64,000 nt of DNA from Oegoconia quadripuncta. Its lineage: Eukaryota; Arthropoda; Insecta; Lepidoptera; Autostichidae. Location: contig OX438758.1 in the NCBI GenBank assembly GCA_949316235.1, forward strand, positions 9,705,731-9,769,730. The letters run 5' to 3'. Both the position numbers and the translations under genes were made by a program. Shown piece by piece: positions 23,666 through 34,269 of the stretch (position 1 is the first letter of the stretch; each line of letters opens with the position of its first letter). The notes beneath the pieces are model-generated. The model did no database searches, had not been told where the DNA came from, and saw only the letters and a list, made by a program, of their open reading frames with translations.

Positions 23666-24894
23666 TATTGAGATTCTCCTCAAATTGGACATTCACCTCA
23701 ACATTACCAACCCACAACTGGACTTAAGCCTCATATCAACAATCTTCCGTCATCACTGCTGGAGTCCAGCCTCCTTTCACTAAGAGAGGTTATGAGCGGG
23801 CCATAATCCCCATGCGGGCAAAGTAGAGATCTGTTAGATTTATGTCAGACCTGAGAGTTCTTGCGGCCCTTATAAAACATCGACTTGAATTGATTTTGCC
23901 TTCAAATGAAAACACCAGAAATCGTTTATTTAACGTGAAAATGCTTAATCATTATTGATAAGAAATCTCTTCACATTTTTAGTGTAATTTGTTGGGAATT
24001 AGTCCAGTTAGTGCGCCCGAAATGGGAAAATGGATCCCCTTCAAAAATCGAATACGGGTGCCTTTATTACTCGGGCTGAAAGGGTCCGGTAACTAACATA
24101 GTTACGAGTTAATGTATTGTTTTAGTGGAAAGGTAACTTTGTTTTATTTTTAGTCGAGTTGGAACCCCTGATGTGCAGCTGAAATAGGAAATACTCATTG
24201 TTAGACCTGACACTTAATAAGTGTAATATAATTAGGTAAGTTATTTTGTAAACTAACTTATCCACAAAGTAGGATGGCCCAACCGGGCCAAAACTCTAAT
24301 TTTTGATGAGGTGAGTTGTGTGGTGAAAAAAAGGTGAGTTTCTTGCTCGTTCTTCTCAAGAGATTCAGCGTTGTGAATGAGCAAAAAATTTAAGATAAAA
24401 ATGTTGACGCGTTCAAGTGACACGTTGGTTCTATGAGATAAAGAACTTTTTCATTCGTTTAGGACTAATTTAAAGATAAGTAAGCAAAATTTTAACGCGC
24501 TTCCAAAAAATTTTTCTTTTTTTTGTATTTTACTACGTATCATACGAGTTTTTTTAACTAGTAATGAATAAGTATTTATAGCTCATTTAAGTTTTATTTA
24601 ACCTTGCTTTGTCGAAATGTAGACAAAAATGTTTCAAACTCATTGTACCTTTTTAGAGAGAGAGACATCCTCTCTATGGTCCGTTTACATTACATTTTCA
24701 AAGAACATTTTAAAACTGTGTCTCAAATACTTAAGCATGTAAGTAATCTGGTTTACTGACAATCGGCCAGAATTTAGGTACCTACAGTTTTTTAATTTTG
24801 AAGACTTTGTCACATGTTTATTTTTCATTAACCTGTTAATAAACATGGCTTCACTCCTATTTCAACCATTAAATATCTAAATAAATGCGAAAAT
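23666..24894. other. Intron sequence
   Basis: 24335-24375 contains a short sense piece of the same LINE 3' end (GAGTTTCTTGCTCGTTCTTC). The rest is unassigned. Confidence 0.45.
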
Positions 24895-25165
24895 TTGAGT
24901 GTTTGTTTCTTTGTTGCTCAATCACAGCAAAATGGATTTAAATGAGATATGGTACATAAATTAAACAAGCCCTGGAATGGATATAGGGATACTACTTCCC
25001 GGTAAAGTGAGTTCCCGTTGGGTAAACAAGAATCAAAAATACACATATAATCGATCCGTGATGCCGCGGATAAATACTAGTAGTGATATAAACCACAATA
25101 CTATAGCGAAGCTGTCAAACAAACATTGTCTCAAAATAAATCATACGCGACATTCTCACTGAGCA
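24895..25165 (+). repeat. Dispersed repeat related to 57545-57745
   Basis: GTTTGTTTCTTTGTTGCTCA-ATCACAGCAAAATGG parallels GTTTGTTGGTCAATCACGGC-GAAACGG at 57555. Both run on through a 'GGATATAGGATAC-TTCCCG' stretch. No coding. Confidence 0.55.
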
Positions 25166-25282
25166 GGAAAATAAAACCGAACAACATACCGCGAATGTAT
25201 CAGATCCATATCACCTTCATTTTGTGCTTATTGGAACCAATGCATTGTATCGCTTTTTTAAAGGAGAATGGTTCACTAAATT

Positions 25283-25690
25283 AGCTTGCGCGCTTATTCA
25301 TCATCATCATATCAGCCACAGGACGTCCACTGCTGAACATAGACCTCCCCAATTGAATTCCAGAGCGACCGGTTGGATGCGGCCCACATTCAGCGATTTC
25401 CCGCGACCTTGCCCCATAGACTATCGGTTCTTCGAGCTATGTGCCCTGCCTACTGCCACATCAACTTGCTAATCCACTGGGTTATGCCAGTGGACCTTCG
25501 TTCGGCTACGGAATTCTTCATACATGATTCGATCACGTGAAACGCTGATAATTGCCCTCTTCATAGTTTGACCTTGAGCTTTCTTATGAGGCCCATAGTG
25601 AGAGACCACGTTTCAGTGCCATAACTCATCACTATTAACACATATATATTAAAGACTTTCGTCTTCAAGTACTTAAGGTCCTTGCGCTGA
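25283..25690 (-). mobile_element. RTE-type LINE 3' end, antisense
   Basis: On the minus strand it carries the typical RTE 3' end: TTCAGCAGTGGACGTCCTGT followed by GGCTGATATGATGATGATGA. Upstream is a decayed ORF tail whose nucleotide sequence resembles 10440-10560. The ATCATCATCAT at the left is the tail. Confidence 0.78.
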
Positions 25691-26160
25691 TTCCAATGTA
25701 TTAATTAAGGTCGATCATATATTTAATCCTGTCTCTTCCCGTACTTATAAAGCGACTAAAGTATTATATAAGGCACATTTAGTTAAAATAGGTAAACATG
25801 CTCACACATTACAGTGCTATACGTTACAACATAATTGTTATAATGCCTGTTTATGCAGTTTTATATAAGTTTTCGACGACCCTGCTATAATTTTAATAAA
25901 GCGGCGTTGGCGGGTGCGCTTCGTAGTCGCACAAGCCACGCGCCGAGGGCTATCCAACTTCTTGGTAACTTCGGCTATCCTATTACTTTTAAGCATAAGA
26001 GTAGTAAAAAATCAATCTGAATGTGTCTAGTTTTAGGTGCAATGTATAATTTCAATCGATTTCTCACTTTCATTTACGATATGAGTGTATAAAAAACTTA
26101 ACATCCACAAAAGCCATTATATATGAGTTCAGGAATAGATACCCCGTTTGCATTTGGGCC

Positions 26161-26187
26161 AATAATAATAATAATAATAATAAATAT
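26161..26187 (+). repeat. AAT trinucleotide microsatellite
   Basis: Nine AAT-type units at the tail of the antisense family-A SINE that follows. Confidence 0.85.
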
Positions 26188-26330
26188 TTCGGACACCACA
26201 TTTACACCAATCATCTAGTCCCAAACTAAGCAAAGCTTGTGCTATGGAGATTAGATAACGGATAAATATATTTATAAATATTAATATAAATATTAATACA
26301 AACATCCATGACTCAGGAATAAATGTTCAA
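26164..26330 (-). mobile_element. Family-A SINE, tRNA head missing
   Basis: CCAATCATCTAGTCCCAAAC, TAAGCAAAGCTTGTGCTA and ACAAACATCCATGACTCAGG match 300-385 and 47490-47560. Confidence 0.8.
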
Positions 26331-27171
26331 TAACCACAAAAGTGTAATTTGTAGGAAGTCCAATTCACAAACGGTCCAATTAAATTGTACCTTCCTGTAC
26401 TATGTTAAGTGGACCAACTGCGAATGCATACCTATAGTAAAGCGCAAATCACACAATAGAATCTGCCAAGCAACAACTAATTATTACTTTAAAAAAATCA
26501 GTACACTGTTATTTAGTCGACGAACTGCATTTCAAACTGTATCAATGAGAGCGGTTTAAAAAGTATTGTAGCAAAAAAATGTCTTAATTAGCTCTCATTA
26601 ATTTTATTTCGTTTCAAAACTGGTCATTACTGGCACAGTATAATGGGATACGGTAGTGATTATTCCCTTATTGGTTATATATCTTAAGTACAATCTCCGC
26701 GCTCTTTGGCGTAGTTGCCGCATCAAACTTCCTTGTGTCTCTACTCACACACTATTTACTGTGCCGACTGGCTCTGATGCCCTTTCGATTCATTAAAATG
26801 CAGGCGCAAGTTGAGAAAGAGGCCAATTTCATTGTTATTGTACGAAAACGACCAATTTTGGACTCGATATTGTTTTTTCCCTTGCGAGAAATCGGTTTCG
26901 TATCGGCATGCTTTTTGTTTCACATTCTGTAACACTTTACGAATGGCAATTGGCAAAATGGCAAGTTTTTTTTACTTTTTAAATACTGGTACTGAAGTAT
27001 AATTTGACGTTGATATTAAATCTATCGCTTTGTAATCATCTCTTGCAAAATTTATTTTTGAAAGTGTAGGGCTCAATAATGTATAGGAATCCAAACCCAG
27101 CTCGAACGATGATTTTTAATAATGCCCTCGACTAATGTAAGACGTGTATATACTGTGTAAGATTTATTTTT
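26331..27171. other. Intron sequence, repeat-poor
   Basis: No coding frame has protein-like content. Around 26827-26840 there is a double ATTGT (CATTGTTATTGT), a possible Sox-type site pair. Confidence 0.4.
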
Positions 27172-27295
27172 TTATGCACAACGGGTTAGCACTTGACCTC
27201 AATCACACCTGATGTTAAGTGAAGATGAAGCCAAAGCGTTCTAACCCGGAAACCCCATTATTTGGGGGATTAATACGAGTCTTGCCTTAAATACA
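27172..27295 (-). repeat. Family-B SINE 3' body, antisense
   Basis: GCACTTGACCTCAATCACAC, CTGATGTTAAGTGAAGATGA and AACCCGGAAACCCCATTATT match the reverse complement of 16170-16250. Confidence 0.82.
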
Positions 27296-27453
27296 AAGGT
27301 GATCGAAAAATCTAATATATGATATGTTCTTCATTGTTTATTGCACAGAAAATAATAAAAAGCTACAGCTACAAAACAGTTAGAAATATATTAATTTTGT
27401 ATTCCTGTATATGTTAAACTATAGTTAAGATTGTAGTCACTTAACTACTTATG

Positions 27454-27480
27454 TTTTTTTTTTTTTTTTTTTTTTTTTTT
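27454..27480 (-). repeat. Poly(A) tail of the LINE
   Basis: 27 consecutive T residues on the + strand mark the 3' end of the antisense LINE. They are followed (minus-strand upstream) by AAATAAAT just before the tail. Confidence 0.9.
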
Positions 27481-27759
27481 ATTTATTTGGGTCAACAAAC
27501 AGTGAAACACAATATGTACTTATAACTAACTTACATTAGGTACTTAGATTTAATTGTGCCACCAGCACCGTTAACCACTAATTACTTTAATACATATTGA
27601 GAGATGGTATGTAGTCTGTTAATATATTTATTATTATTGTAAATTAGTTGATATGGAGTACAGAGTAAGAGTAAAGTAAATAGTGCATGAACAGATTTGT
27701 AACCAGCTACTAATTAATATAATAAACAACTACAGAAATAATTAATTTTGAATTTACAT

Positions 27760-30663
27760 TTAGGTAACTATATTTTTAATTTCAAGTAACAATTTTTTTT
27801 TGAATATACCTATTCGGGTAGCTATAATGTCTATTGAGTTGAAATTGTTATTATATGTGTTAACCAGTCTATATATAGGTGAACGTTTACCAGCATTGGT
27901 TCGACATGTGGTGGTAGCAAACAAACGACATGCATTTCTACTATGTGTTCTAGATGGAACTCGATAACACAACTTATTGTTGAGGGTTATACAATCGTAT
28001 CTAGTATGACAAAGGTCATAAAGCAACATTGTTTCAAGCTGCATACGTCTTGATTTGAGTGTAAGCAATGAGTATTTATCCAATAAAAGATTGTAAGACA
28101 TACGGCTATGAAAACATCTACAATTCACAAAACGTAAATATTTTTTTTGGACTAATTCTATAGCATCTATATATTTATTGTAAAAAGGATTCCAAACACA
28201 TACGGCATACTCTAGTTGCGAACGAATCAAGGACTTATAAATATAAAGGAATGTAGAAGGTCGGCTAAATTTCGTGGTAGAACGCGCAGCAAACCCATAC
28301 ATTTTGTAAGCCTTACTAATTATACCATCAATATGCGTGTCCAAATGTAATTTTTTATCCAATACTACGCCAAGATCTCTAATAGATTCGACGACGTCAA
28401 GAGTTGTGTCACATAACCTGTAGACGTAACTACTAATGGTTCTTTTTTTTGTGAAGGTTATTACTTTGCATTTATTCAAGCTAAGACTTAGGCTATTTTT
28501 GACACAATAATCCGAAAATCGATCTAAATCTTGTTGGAATCTATAATGGTCTCGAGTATCATCAATGGTGTGAAAAATTTTAAGGTCGTCTGCATATAAA
28601 AGAAATTTACAAAATTTAAAACAGGTATGGATATCATTGATGAACATAACAAATAAAAGTGGGCCTATAATTGAGCCCTGGGGCACCCCAGAACTAACAG
28701 GAACGAGATCAGACTCGTGACCATTGATGACGACCTTTTGCGTGCGATTAGATATGTAAGATTTAAACCAACGCCATAAGTTTCCACGAATTCCGTTAAA
28801 TGCTAGTTTTTCTAGAAGCATTTTATGATCCACCCTGTCGAAGGCCTTTCGAAAGTCCGTATAAACACTGTCAGTTTGCTTGTTGGCATCTAATCCCTCA
28901 AACAGGTAAGTGGTGTAAATTAATAAATTTGTTGTAGTAGAGCGCCTCAATACAAATCCATGTTGTTGTTCTATAATGATGTGGTGTAAGGAGGGATATA
29001 TGTGGTTATGAACTAATCTTTCGAAAAGTTTGGACAGGGTAGGTAAAATAGATATTGGACGGTAGTTTTCAACATCGTTCCTTGGTCCTCCTTTATGTAC
29101 TGGTACAATACGAGCAGATTTCCAGATCGTGGGAAAAACTCCATCTTGTAAGCATCGATTAAATATATACTGCAGGGGGTAACAAATTGTTGGAGCAGTA
29201 GATCTAAGAAATAGTGGTGGTATATTATCAATACCAGGGCCTTTTGATATATCAAGCGTTCGTAGCTCCTTCAATATATCATCTTTCGAAAGTTGAATAT
29301 TACAAATAATAAGATCTGACGTATTATTGGTATCTGGGATGTTAATTACATCATAGTCATCATCCACCCTAGATGGTTCGAACACGGATTGGAAGAAAGT
29401 TGAAAATAAGTTACAGATATCAATAGGACTATTTGCAATTGTATTTTTGTATGAGATACACTTGGGAATATCCGCATTATTCTTGCGACTATTGACATAC
29501 GTCCAAAAATATTTAATGTTCTGGCATATACTATCCTCAACCGTATGCATATATTTTTTATAACATTTGTGAGATTCTGATTTAAATCTGTCTCTATAAA
29601 TACAAAAAAGATCATAATCCGATTTGTTTTGGTACTTCTTCCATTTGATCCAACTTTGAGATTTGTTTTTAAATATGTGTATCAAAGCAGGTGAAAACCA
29701 ACTTGGGTATTGAGTGGATTTTAACCTTTTGGTAGGAATATGTTTTTTAATAATAGAAAAAATTGCTTCATAGAAAGTAGTTACTATGTTTTCAGCATTC
29801 TTGTTGTGAAATAATTCTTCCCAGTTAACTTCTGATATTAAGCAATTAATTAGCGAGTAATCTGTGCGTTTAAAATCATATTGTGGGCGAGGTTCCTTTC
29901 GGATAGGCTTTACATAATTATTTAAGGGTACCAGTACATAATAGGGCGGATGGTGTTTATCCGGCGGTACAAGAGGGATAGGCGCAAGTAATGACTTACA
30001 CTCTGATATATTGGTCAGAAACAAATCTAATATTCGGCCGTTACTATTTTTGAATTTATTTAATTGTAAACAATTCAATAAGGACATACAGTTTATTAAA
30101 CATTTATTGGGTGTACTATTATTGCCATGGATTAAGGGTTTCAAATGCGTGTCGCAATCGCGCCATTGTAACGTCGGTAAATTATAATCTCCAACTATAA
30201 TACAGTTATTTACATCCAATGATTGTATGTTGTATGTTAGAAGGTCAAAGTGAGATGTATATACATCCGAATTCAGGTTCGGCGGGATATAGGAGGCGCT
30301 GACTAGGCAACAGTAACTGCGTGAGCGCAGCTCGATCAGTACGTGGTCAATAAGTGGCGAGATAGACGCAGCAGCAGGGGCGGCGGCAGCAGTACGGCGC
30401 GGGACGGCGGCCAGCTCGCGCCGCACCGCCACCAGTACCCCGCCACCGTCCCGCCGCCCACTGCCATAGCGATCCCTATCGCATCGAAACACACGATACC
30501 GTAAATCTATGTATTCGCCGTCTAATATATCGCTGTGCAACCATGTTTCTGTTAAAATAATTACGTCGTAATTATGTAAAATGATATTCATATAGAGCGT
30601 GTTTAATTTAGTCCTAAGTCCCCGACAGTTCTGATAATAAACAGATATTACATAATTATCCAT
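27760..30663 (-). CDS. LINE ORF2 protein: endonuclease and reverse transcriptase
   Basis: 967 residues. An apurinic-type endonuclease spans about 1-240: N12 in NCRGLRTKLN, catalytic Glu39 in TETWL, D159/N161 in GDYN, and a HH pair in PPDKHHPPYYVLV near the usual SDH site. The reverse transcriptase spans about 470-760: NYRPISILPTLSKLFERLV, TDFRKAFDRVDH (602-613), SGVPQGSIIGPLLF and the catalytic YADD at 690-693, then LSLNKC and DLGVVLD. A C-terminal tail follows with no RNase H domain visible. It nicks chromosomal DNA and copies element RNA at the target. The 'YADDLKIF' motif and domain order point to the CR1/Jockey group. All catalytic motifs are present and there is no stop or frameshift, so it may be functional. 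Residues 67-100 (RRDGGGVLVAV...AAAAPAAAS) are encoded by an unusually GC-rich patch. Minus-strand frames at 29013-29255 and 29346-29615 are shadows. Confidence 0.95.
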   Translation of the reverse strand: MDNYVISVYYQNCRGLRTKLNTLYMNIILHNYDVIILTETWLHSDILDGEYIDLRYRVFRCDRDRYGSGRRDGGGVLVAVRRELAAVPRRTAAAAPAAASISPLIDHVLIELRSRSYCCLVSASYIPPNLNSDVYTSHFDLLTYNIQSLDVNNCIIVGDYNLPTLQWRDCDTHLKPLIHGNNSTPNKCLINCMSLLNCLQLNKFKNSNGRILDLFLTNISECKSLLAPIPLVPPDKHHPPYYVLVPLNNYVKPIRKEPRPQYDFKRTDYSLINCLISEVNWEELFHNKNAENIVTTFYEAIFSIIKKHIPTKRLKSTQYPSWFSPALIHIFKNKSQSWIKWKKYQNKSDYDLFCIYRDRFKSESHKCYKKYMHTVEDSICQNIKYFWTYVNSRKNNADIPKCISYKNTIANSPIDICNLFSTFFQSVFEPSRVDDDYDVINIPDTNNTSDLIICNIQLSKDDILKELRTLDISKGPGIDNIPPLFLRSTAPTICYPLQYIFNRCLQDGVFPTIWKSARIVPVHKGGPRNDVENYRPISILPTLSKLFERLVHNHIYPSLHHIIIEQQHGFVLRRSTTTNLLIYTTYLFEGLDANKQTDSVYTDFRKAFDRVDHKMLLEKLAFNGIRGNLWRWFKSYISNRTQKVVINGHESDLVPVSSGVPQGSIIGPLLFVMFINDIHTCFKFCKFLLYADDLKIFHTIDDTRDHYRFQQDLDRFSDYCVKNSLSLSLNKCKVITFTKKRTISSYVYRLCDTTLDVVESIRDLGVVLDKKLHLDTHIDGIISKAYKMYGFAARSTTKFSRPSTFLYIYKSLIRSQLEYAVCVWNPFYNKYIDAIELVQKKYLRFVNCRCFHSRMSYNLLLDKYSLLTLKSRRMQLETMLLYDLCHTRYDCITLNNKLCYRVPSRTHSRNACRLFATTTCRTNAGKRSPIYRLVNTYNNNFNSIDIIATRIGIFKKKLLLEIKNIVT

Positions 30664-31043
30664 TTAAACTGAAGACAAAGTGTATATATGTATGGGTAAA
30701 TAGATTTTTATACAAGTAGTATAGTTTACACGTCACACAATTGAAATGAATATTCGAAAATATATATTTCAATCGAGTACGTACGTAAGTTGGGAATCCA
30801 AAAATTGCACTATTTAAACATTTATTATCGGTTACAAGACGTTCTGGCATTAGAATAATATACTTGTTTACTAGGCCTATATAAACACAGTAATAGCAAT
30901 ACACGTCGCTGTGTTCCATACCTACCCACGGTGTTAAACACATTACACATACAAAGAAAAATAAAAACAAAGATGTTGTTATCATATAAAAAATAAAACA
31001 TATTATATAATAGGTATTATTACAACAAGCCGTAGATGACAGT

Positions 31044-32003
31044 TTACTTAATTTTTGCGACATCATGCGGCGAACGAATGGCAATAACTGGAGAGGTGTC
31101 GTTTTTGCGTACCAGGATTGTTCCATGCTTAACCCACACGTATTTATACACATATTTTTTCGCTGCTTCACGGGTCTGTCGAAATAACTGTTTATTACTG
31201 AGTGTTAGATGTTCGTTAATATATATAATGTGCGGGGAACCTGGTATAGATAGTCTTGCGGAGTCCAATCCCTTGGCGGCGCGGTAGGCAGAAATAATAT
31301 TATCACGCAACATTCTCGTGGTAACTTTAACAATTACATTTTTAGGTCGAGGATTTTTTTGATCAGCGTGGGGTACACGATGAACCGACATGATGTCCGA
31401 TGGTCGTATTGGGTGTTTTATTTCATTTCCCAGACGTTCCAAGATGTCTATAAGATTTTCTCCCCTTCGCTCGGGCAGGTTAGATATCTCAACGTTGCAC
31501 TGCCTTGCCTGCTGTTCCATGGTTGCTATTTTGTTCTCTAGAGTACTTAGGTGGTCTGTTAAGGTAGAGGATTGAGAAAGATTTTCCTCGATAGCATTTA
31601 GACGGGTTTCAAATATATCCTGACGCTCTGATGTGAAGCTGACAGATTTTTCCATCTCAATTAAGCGAACATTAGTTTCCGAAAGAGATTTGTTGATGTT
31701 TATATTGTCAGCACTCAGTTTCTGGATATTGGTGTTTATATCCGCTAGGGCAGTGGATATTTTAGACAATTCGTTGGTTAGAGCGGAATTAATTGCAGTA
31801 GAAACACTGCTACTGATACATTCAGTAATTTTGGTATTCCATGTCATTAATTGCTGATTGAATTTTTTCTCGAGGAATGCAAGCCCGTCATCACATTCTG
31901 GTTGTTTACGTTTACGTAAATTTACAAAGCTATCTTTGTCCATCAATGAAGGTATATCGGGATCAGATGAGTACTTATTTGGGGGTGTACGTTGCAGGGC
32001 CAT
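31044..32003 (-). CDS. LINE ORF1 protein (coiled coil plus FP25K-like C-terminal domain)
   Basis: A 319-residue RNA-binding-type ORF1 protein expected to coat the element's RNA. Residues 1-40 are polar with a KRK patch. Residues 40-165 are a long coiled-coil region (LTNELSKISTALADINTNIQ and beyond). Residues 168-240 (QCNVEISNLPERRGENLIDI to the MLRDNIISAYRAAK region) resemble the RNA-recognition-like core shared by L1-type ORF1 proteins and the baculovirus FP25K family. Residues 255-315 (HIIYINEHLTLSNKQLFRQT onwards) resemble the FP C-terminal domain found in many insect LINE ORF1s. No CCHC zinc knuckle is present. The start MALQRT is the first Met of the open frame, with no disruption. It lies 380 bases upstream of ORF2. 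The FP25K link is from recalled family similarity. Confidence 0.85.
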   Translation of the reverse strand: MALQRTPPNKYSSDPDIPSLMDKDSFVNLRKRKQPECDDGLAFLEKKFNQQLMTWNTKITECISSSVSTAINSALTNELSKISTALADINTNIQKLSADNININKSLSETNVRLIEMEKSVSFTSERQDIFETRLNAIEENLSQSSTLTDHLSTLENKIATMEQQARQCNVEISNLPERRGENLIDILERLGNEIKHPIRPSDIMSVHRVPHADQKNPRPKNVIVKVTTRMLRDNIISAYRAAKGLDSARLSIPGSPHIIYINEHLTLSNKQLFRQTREAAKKYVYKYVWVKHGTILVRKNDTSPVIAIRSPHDVAKIK

Positions 32004-32349
32004 CGTAGGATAGGTGACACAGGGACAAAAGAAATCTTTTTATTTGTTATACCTAAAAGAGGTCAGCTGTTGATTCACCGACACGCACAATACAGGCAGG
32101 TTTTATAGGACAGGAGCACTGAGTTTCACTAGATTATTGCATCACTCCACTAATGTAGGTACACTGTTACGGTAACGATACTTATAGTTAAGAGGTATAT
32201 TTACAAGTTAGAGATTATTGAACAACAATCTACACGCTACCACTCTCAATGACGAACGAACGGCGAATGAATGTTTGTATCCCAATGAAGAATTTTATTG
32301 CATACACGGCAGGTCCTCATTCCGCACTATACCTACATTCTCTAACCAC

Positions 32350-32610
32350 TTGTAAGGTTGAATGGAAGAGATCCCTCGTAGAGATTAGCTCACCAATGTG
32401 ACTTCTTGTATGTGATCAATGTATAATTTATTTGCAATGAAGAATCGTTAATATTATACCTATATTAATTTTGACCGAATTGTACGGGCCCGTCTCGTCC
32501 TAAGTTTGTTTTGGTCGTCGTATGACAAACAAGCAAGTAATTCACCTGATGGAAAACGATTACTACTACCCATAACACCCGTCGCTGTCCACTTCCATTC
32601 GAGCCTAATT
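32350..32610. repeat. Decayed LINE/SINE fragments beyond the LINE 5' end
   Basis: GAATGGAAGAGATCCCTCGT resembles a short conserved stretch common near insect LINE 3' ends. AATTCACCTGATGGAAAACG (32538-32557) belongs to the 'CACCTGATGG' repeat also seen at 12850, 36765 and 38828. Confidence 0.5.
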
Positions 32611-32764
32611 ATTGAGATCACACATGTGTATGACCCGTGTGTTGTCACTCCGAGACCAAAGAAAAATTGCCTGTTGGGTTTGTAATTTCAGTAGCTCCTT
32701 CAAACACAATATGGGCGCTGAAGCTTGGCGCCAGAGAAATAGGAGGGTGGTACTCACCCAGCCG

Positions 32765-32960
32765 GCCTGGTTCCACTATCTCCGGAGTGCATTATCAGAT
32801 CCTAACCGAATTTATATGGGACCATCCTGGTGATAAACCCTATCAAAGAAAAAATAATCATCATAACTGACAAAAATATGGATAACACCACATAAAAAAA
32901 AAAAACACACACAAACGAACATAGAACCTTCTCCTTTGGAGTCGGTTAGTAATATTTTTG
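32765..32960 (+). repeat. Dispersed repeat, 'GGAGTGCATTATCAGATCC' family
   Basis: TCCGGAGTGCATTATCAGAT, CCGAATTTATATGGGACCA and the ACACAAACGAACATA-GAACCTTCTCCTTT end match 6535-6730. A divergent copy lies at 56460-56650. Confidence 0.7.
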
Positions 32961-33004
32961 AATTGATTAAATTATACATGCATAAATAAATACGAATAGT
33001 TTTA

Positions 33005-33375
33005 CACAAAATCAAAATACGCTTTATTACTTAAAATATTTTATACTTAAAATAGTCAGATTTTACATTTTTTAAGCTACTGCTTGTTCAAAAGCCAATT
33101 TTCCCCTGAGAAGAACAAGCAAGAAACTCGAGAGGTTTATGTTACAAAATTATTAATTATTATTTTATATTATAATATTTCATTATTAATTGTGAAATAG
33201 CCTGGTTACGCGAGCGGGCTGTTCATGTCCATGAATGTTTATCATCTAAATAATCTGATATTTTATAATATGCTTTCTTAATAACTTTCAGTTTTATAGT
33301 ATCTTTAAATTTATTGAAAGGAAGATTTTGTATATCAACAGGAACCTTATTAAAAAACACTTTCTCTGTACCTGT
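33005..33375 (-). mobile_element. CR1-like LINE 3' end, antisense
   Basis: Reverse complement of the sense copy at 39840-40205: AAAATACGCTTTATTACTTA, CTTGTTCAAAAGCCAATTTT, CCTGAGAAGAACAAGCAAGA, GTGAAATAGCCTGG. The encoded tail (FNK-P...LPxNKFK...ISDYLDD-type) is partly legible. Confidence 0.8.
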
Positions 33376-33734
33376 ATAACAACAATATACAAACAGGTAA
33401 GGTACTTGTATTATATAGGTACTATATAGACGACCAGTAAAACTTCCGACGTTACATCATAGCATCTTGTGAGGGACTTTGAGTCAGGGTACGACATTAA
33501 TAATTCAGTTCCGTCCTCGGATGCATTTGTTTGCGGTGCGGTAGTACGAAAGTGGTACTATGAAACTGCAAGAGACACGGGGCGAGTAACAATCGATAAA
33601 AAGGCGAGAAGTTTGTGAGAAATGAATGTTGCATTGACTATTATTTACCTAGTGCATTCTACTTCTGAAATAGTGATTATGTCGTGTAACAATTTTCATT
33701 TGAATATTTTTCAAAACAAGTAAAAAGTTTTTTT

Positions 33735-33840
33735 TTATGCAGAACGGCTTAGCACTTGACCTCAAACACACCTGATATTAAGTGAAGATGAGGCCGAAGG
33801 TGGTAGGCCAGTAACAGTAATCTCTGACACCGGAACACAA
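33735..33840 (-). repeat. Family-B SINE 3' body, antisense
   Basis: TTTTTTTATGCAGAACGGCT, TTAGCACTTGACCTC and GATATTAAGTGAAGATGAGG match the family-B end. Confidence 0.75.
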
Positions 33841-34269
33841 CAATTTTGTAGATGTAGATAAATCGAATTAATGTAAAATAATAATAAGTTTAGAAAAAGT
33901 TATTACTAATTCTTATAGACGACTGATATCGTTACCCAAATAAGAAATTATAACTCAAAAGTTCCTGTCTCATTTGTTTTTATATTCATATTTATATGAG
34001 ATAATTTTTGAAATGTTAAAGTGTCCTGAACATTTATAAAATTCAATTTACAGTTCGCAATATTAAATGTGCTAAATAATTTGTTTGGCCGTGTTTTTTA
34101 AAGCTGCTTGTTAGTTTGGGACATTGTTTTAATTTTGCCGTAATTGCATTAATCTCATCCAACACAAGTTATTTTGGATTTGTCGCTTTGTATACTTCGT
34201 AGACATCTGAGAGGAAGTGGATGCCTACATTTTTAATTAGTCAAAAACTATATATGGCAAAACTATATA

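Larger units (their letters stand above)
27454..32003 (-). mobile_element. Non-LTR retrotransposon (CR1/Jockey group), two intact ORFs, antisense to SoxD
   Basis: Read on the minus strand: ORF1 (32003-31044), a ~380-base spacer, ORF2 (30663-27760), a ~280-base 3' UTR and a 27-base poly(A), seen as the T run at 27454-27480. Both ORFs are uninterrupted, and the tail is nearly pure A, so the copy looks young. The 5' end lies beyond 32003 and before about 32350, where a different repeat begins. I could not fix the target duplication: ACTTAT occurs left of the T run and again near 32180, which is too short to be decisive. The element sits antisense within the large SoxD intron. Confidence 0.9.

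Noticed and set aside
30656..31171. 171-residue gene between the LINE ORFs
   Set aside because: It overlaps the end of ORF1 and the start of ORF2 in another frame and is rich in Cys, Tyr, Phe and Ile with no domain; kept only as a question about the spacer.
32170..32190. Target duplication for the LINE (ACTTAT near 32180 and at 27446-27451)
   Set aside because: Six bases in AT-rich DNA is not enough, and the position of the 5' end is not known.
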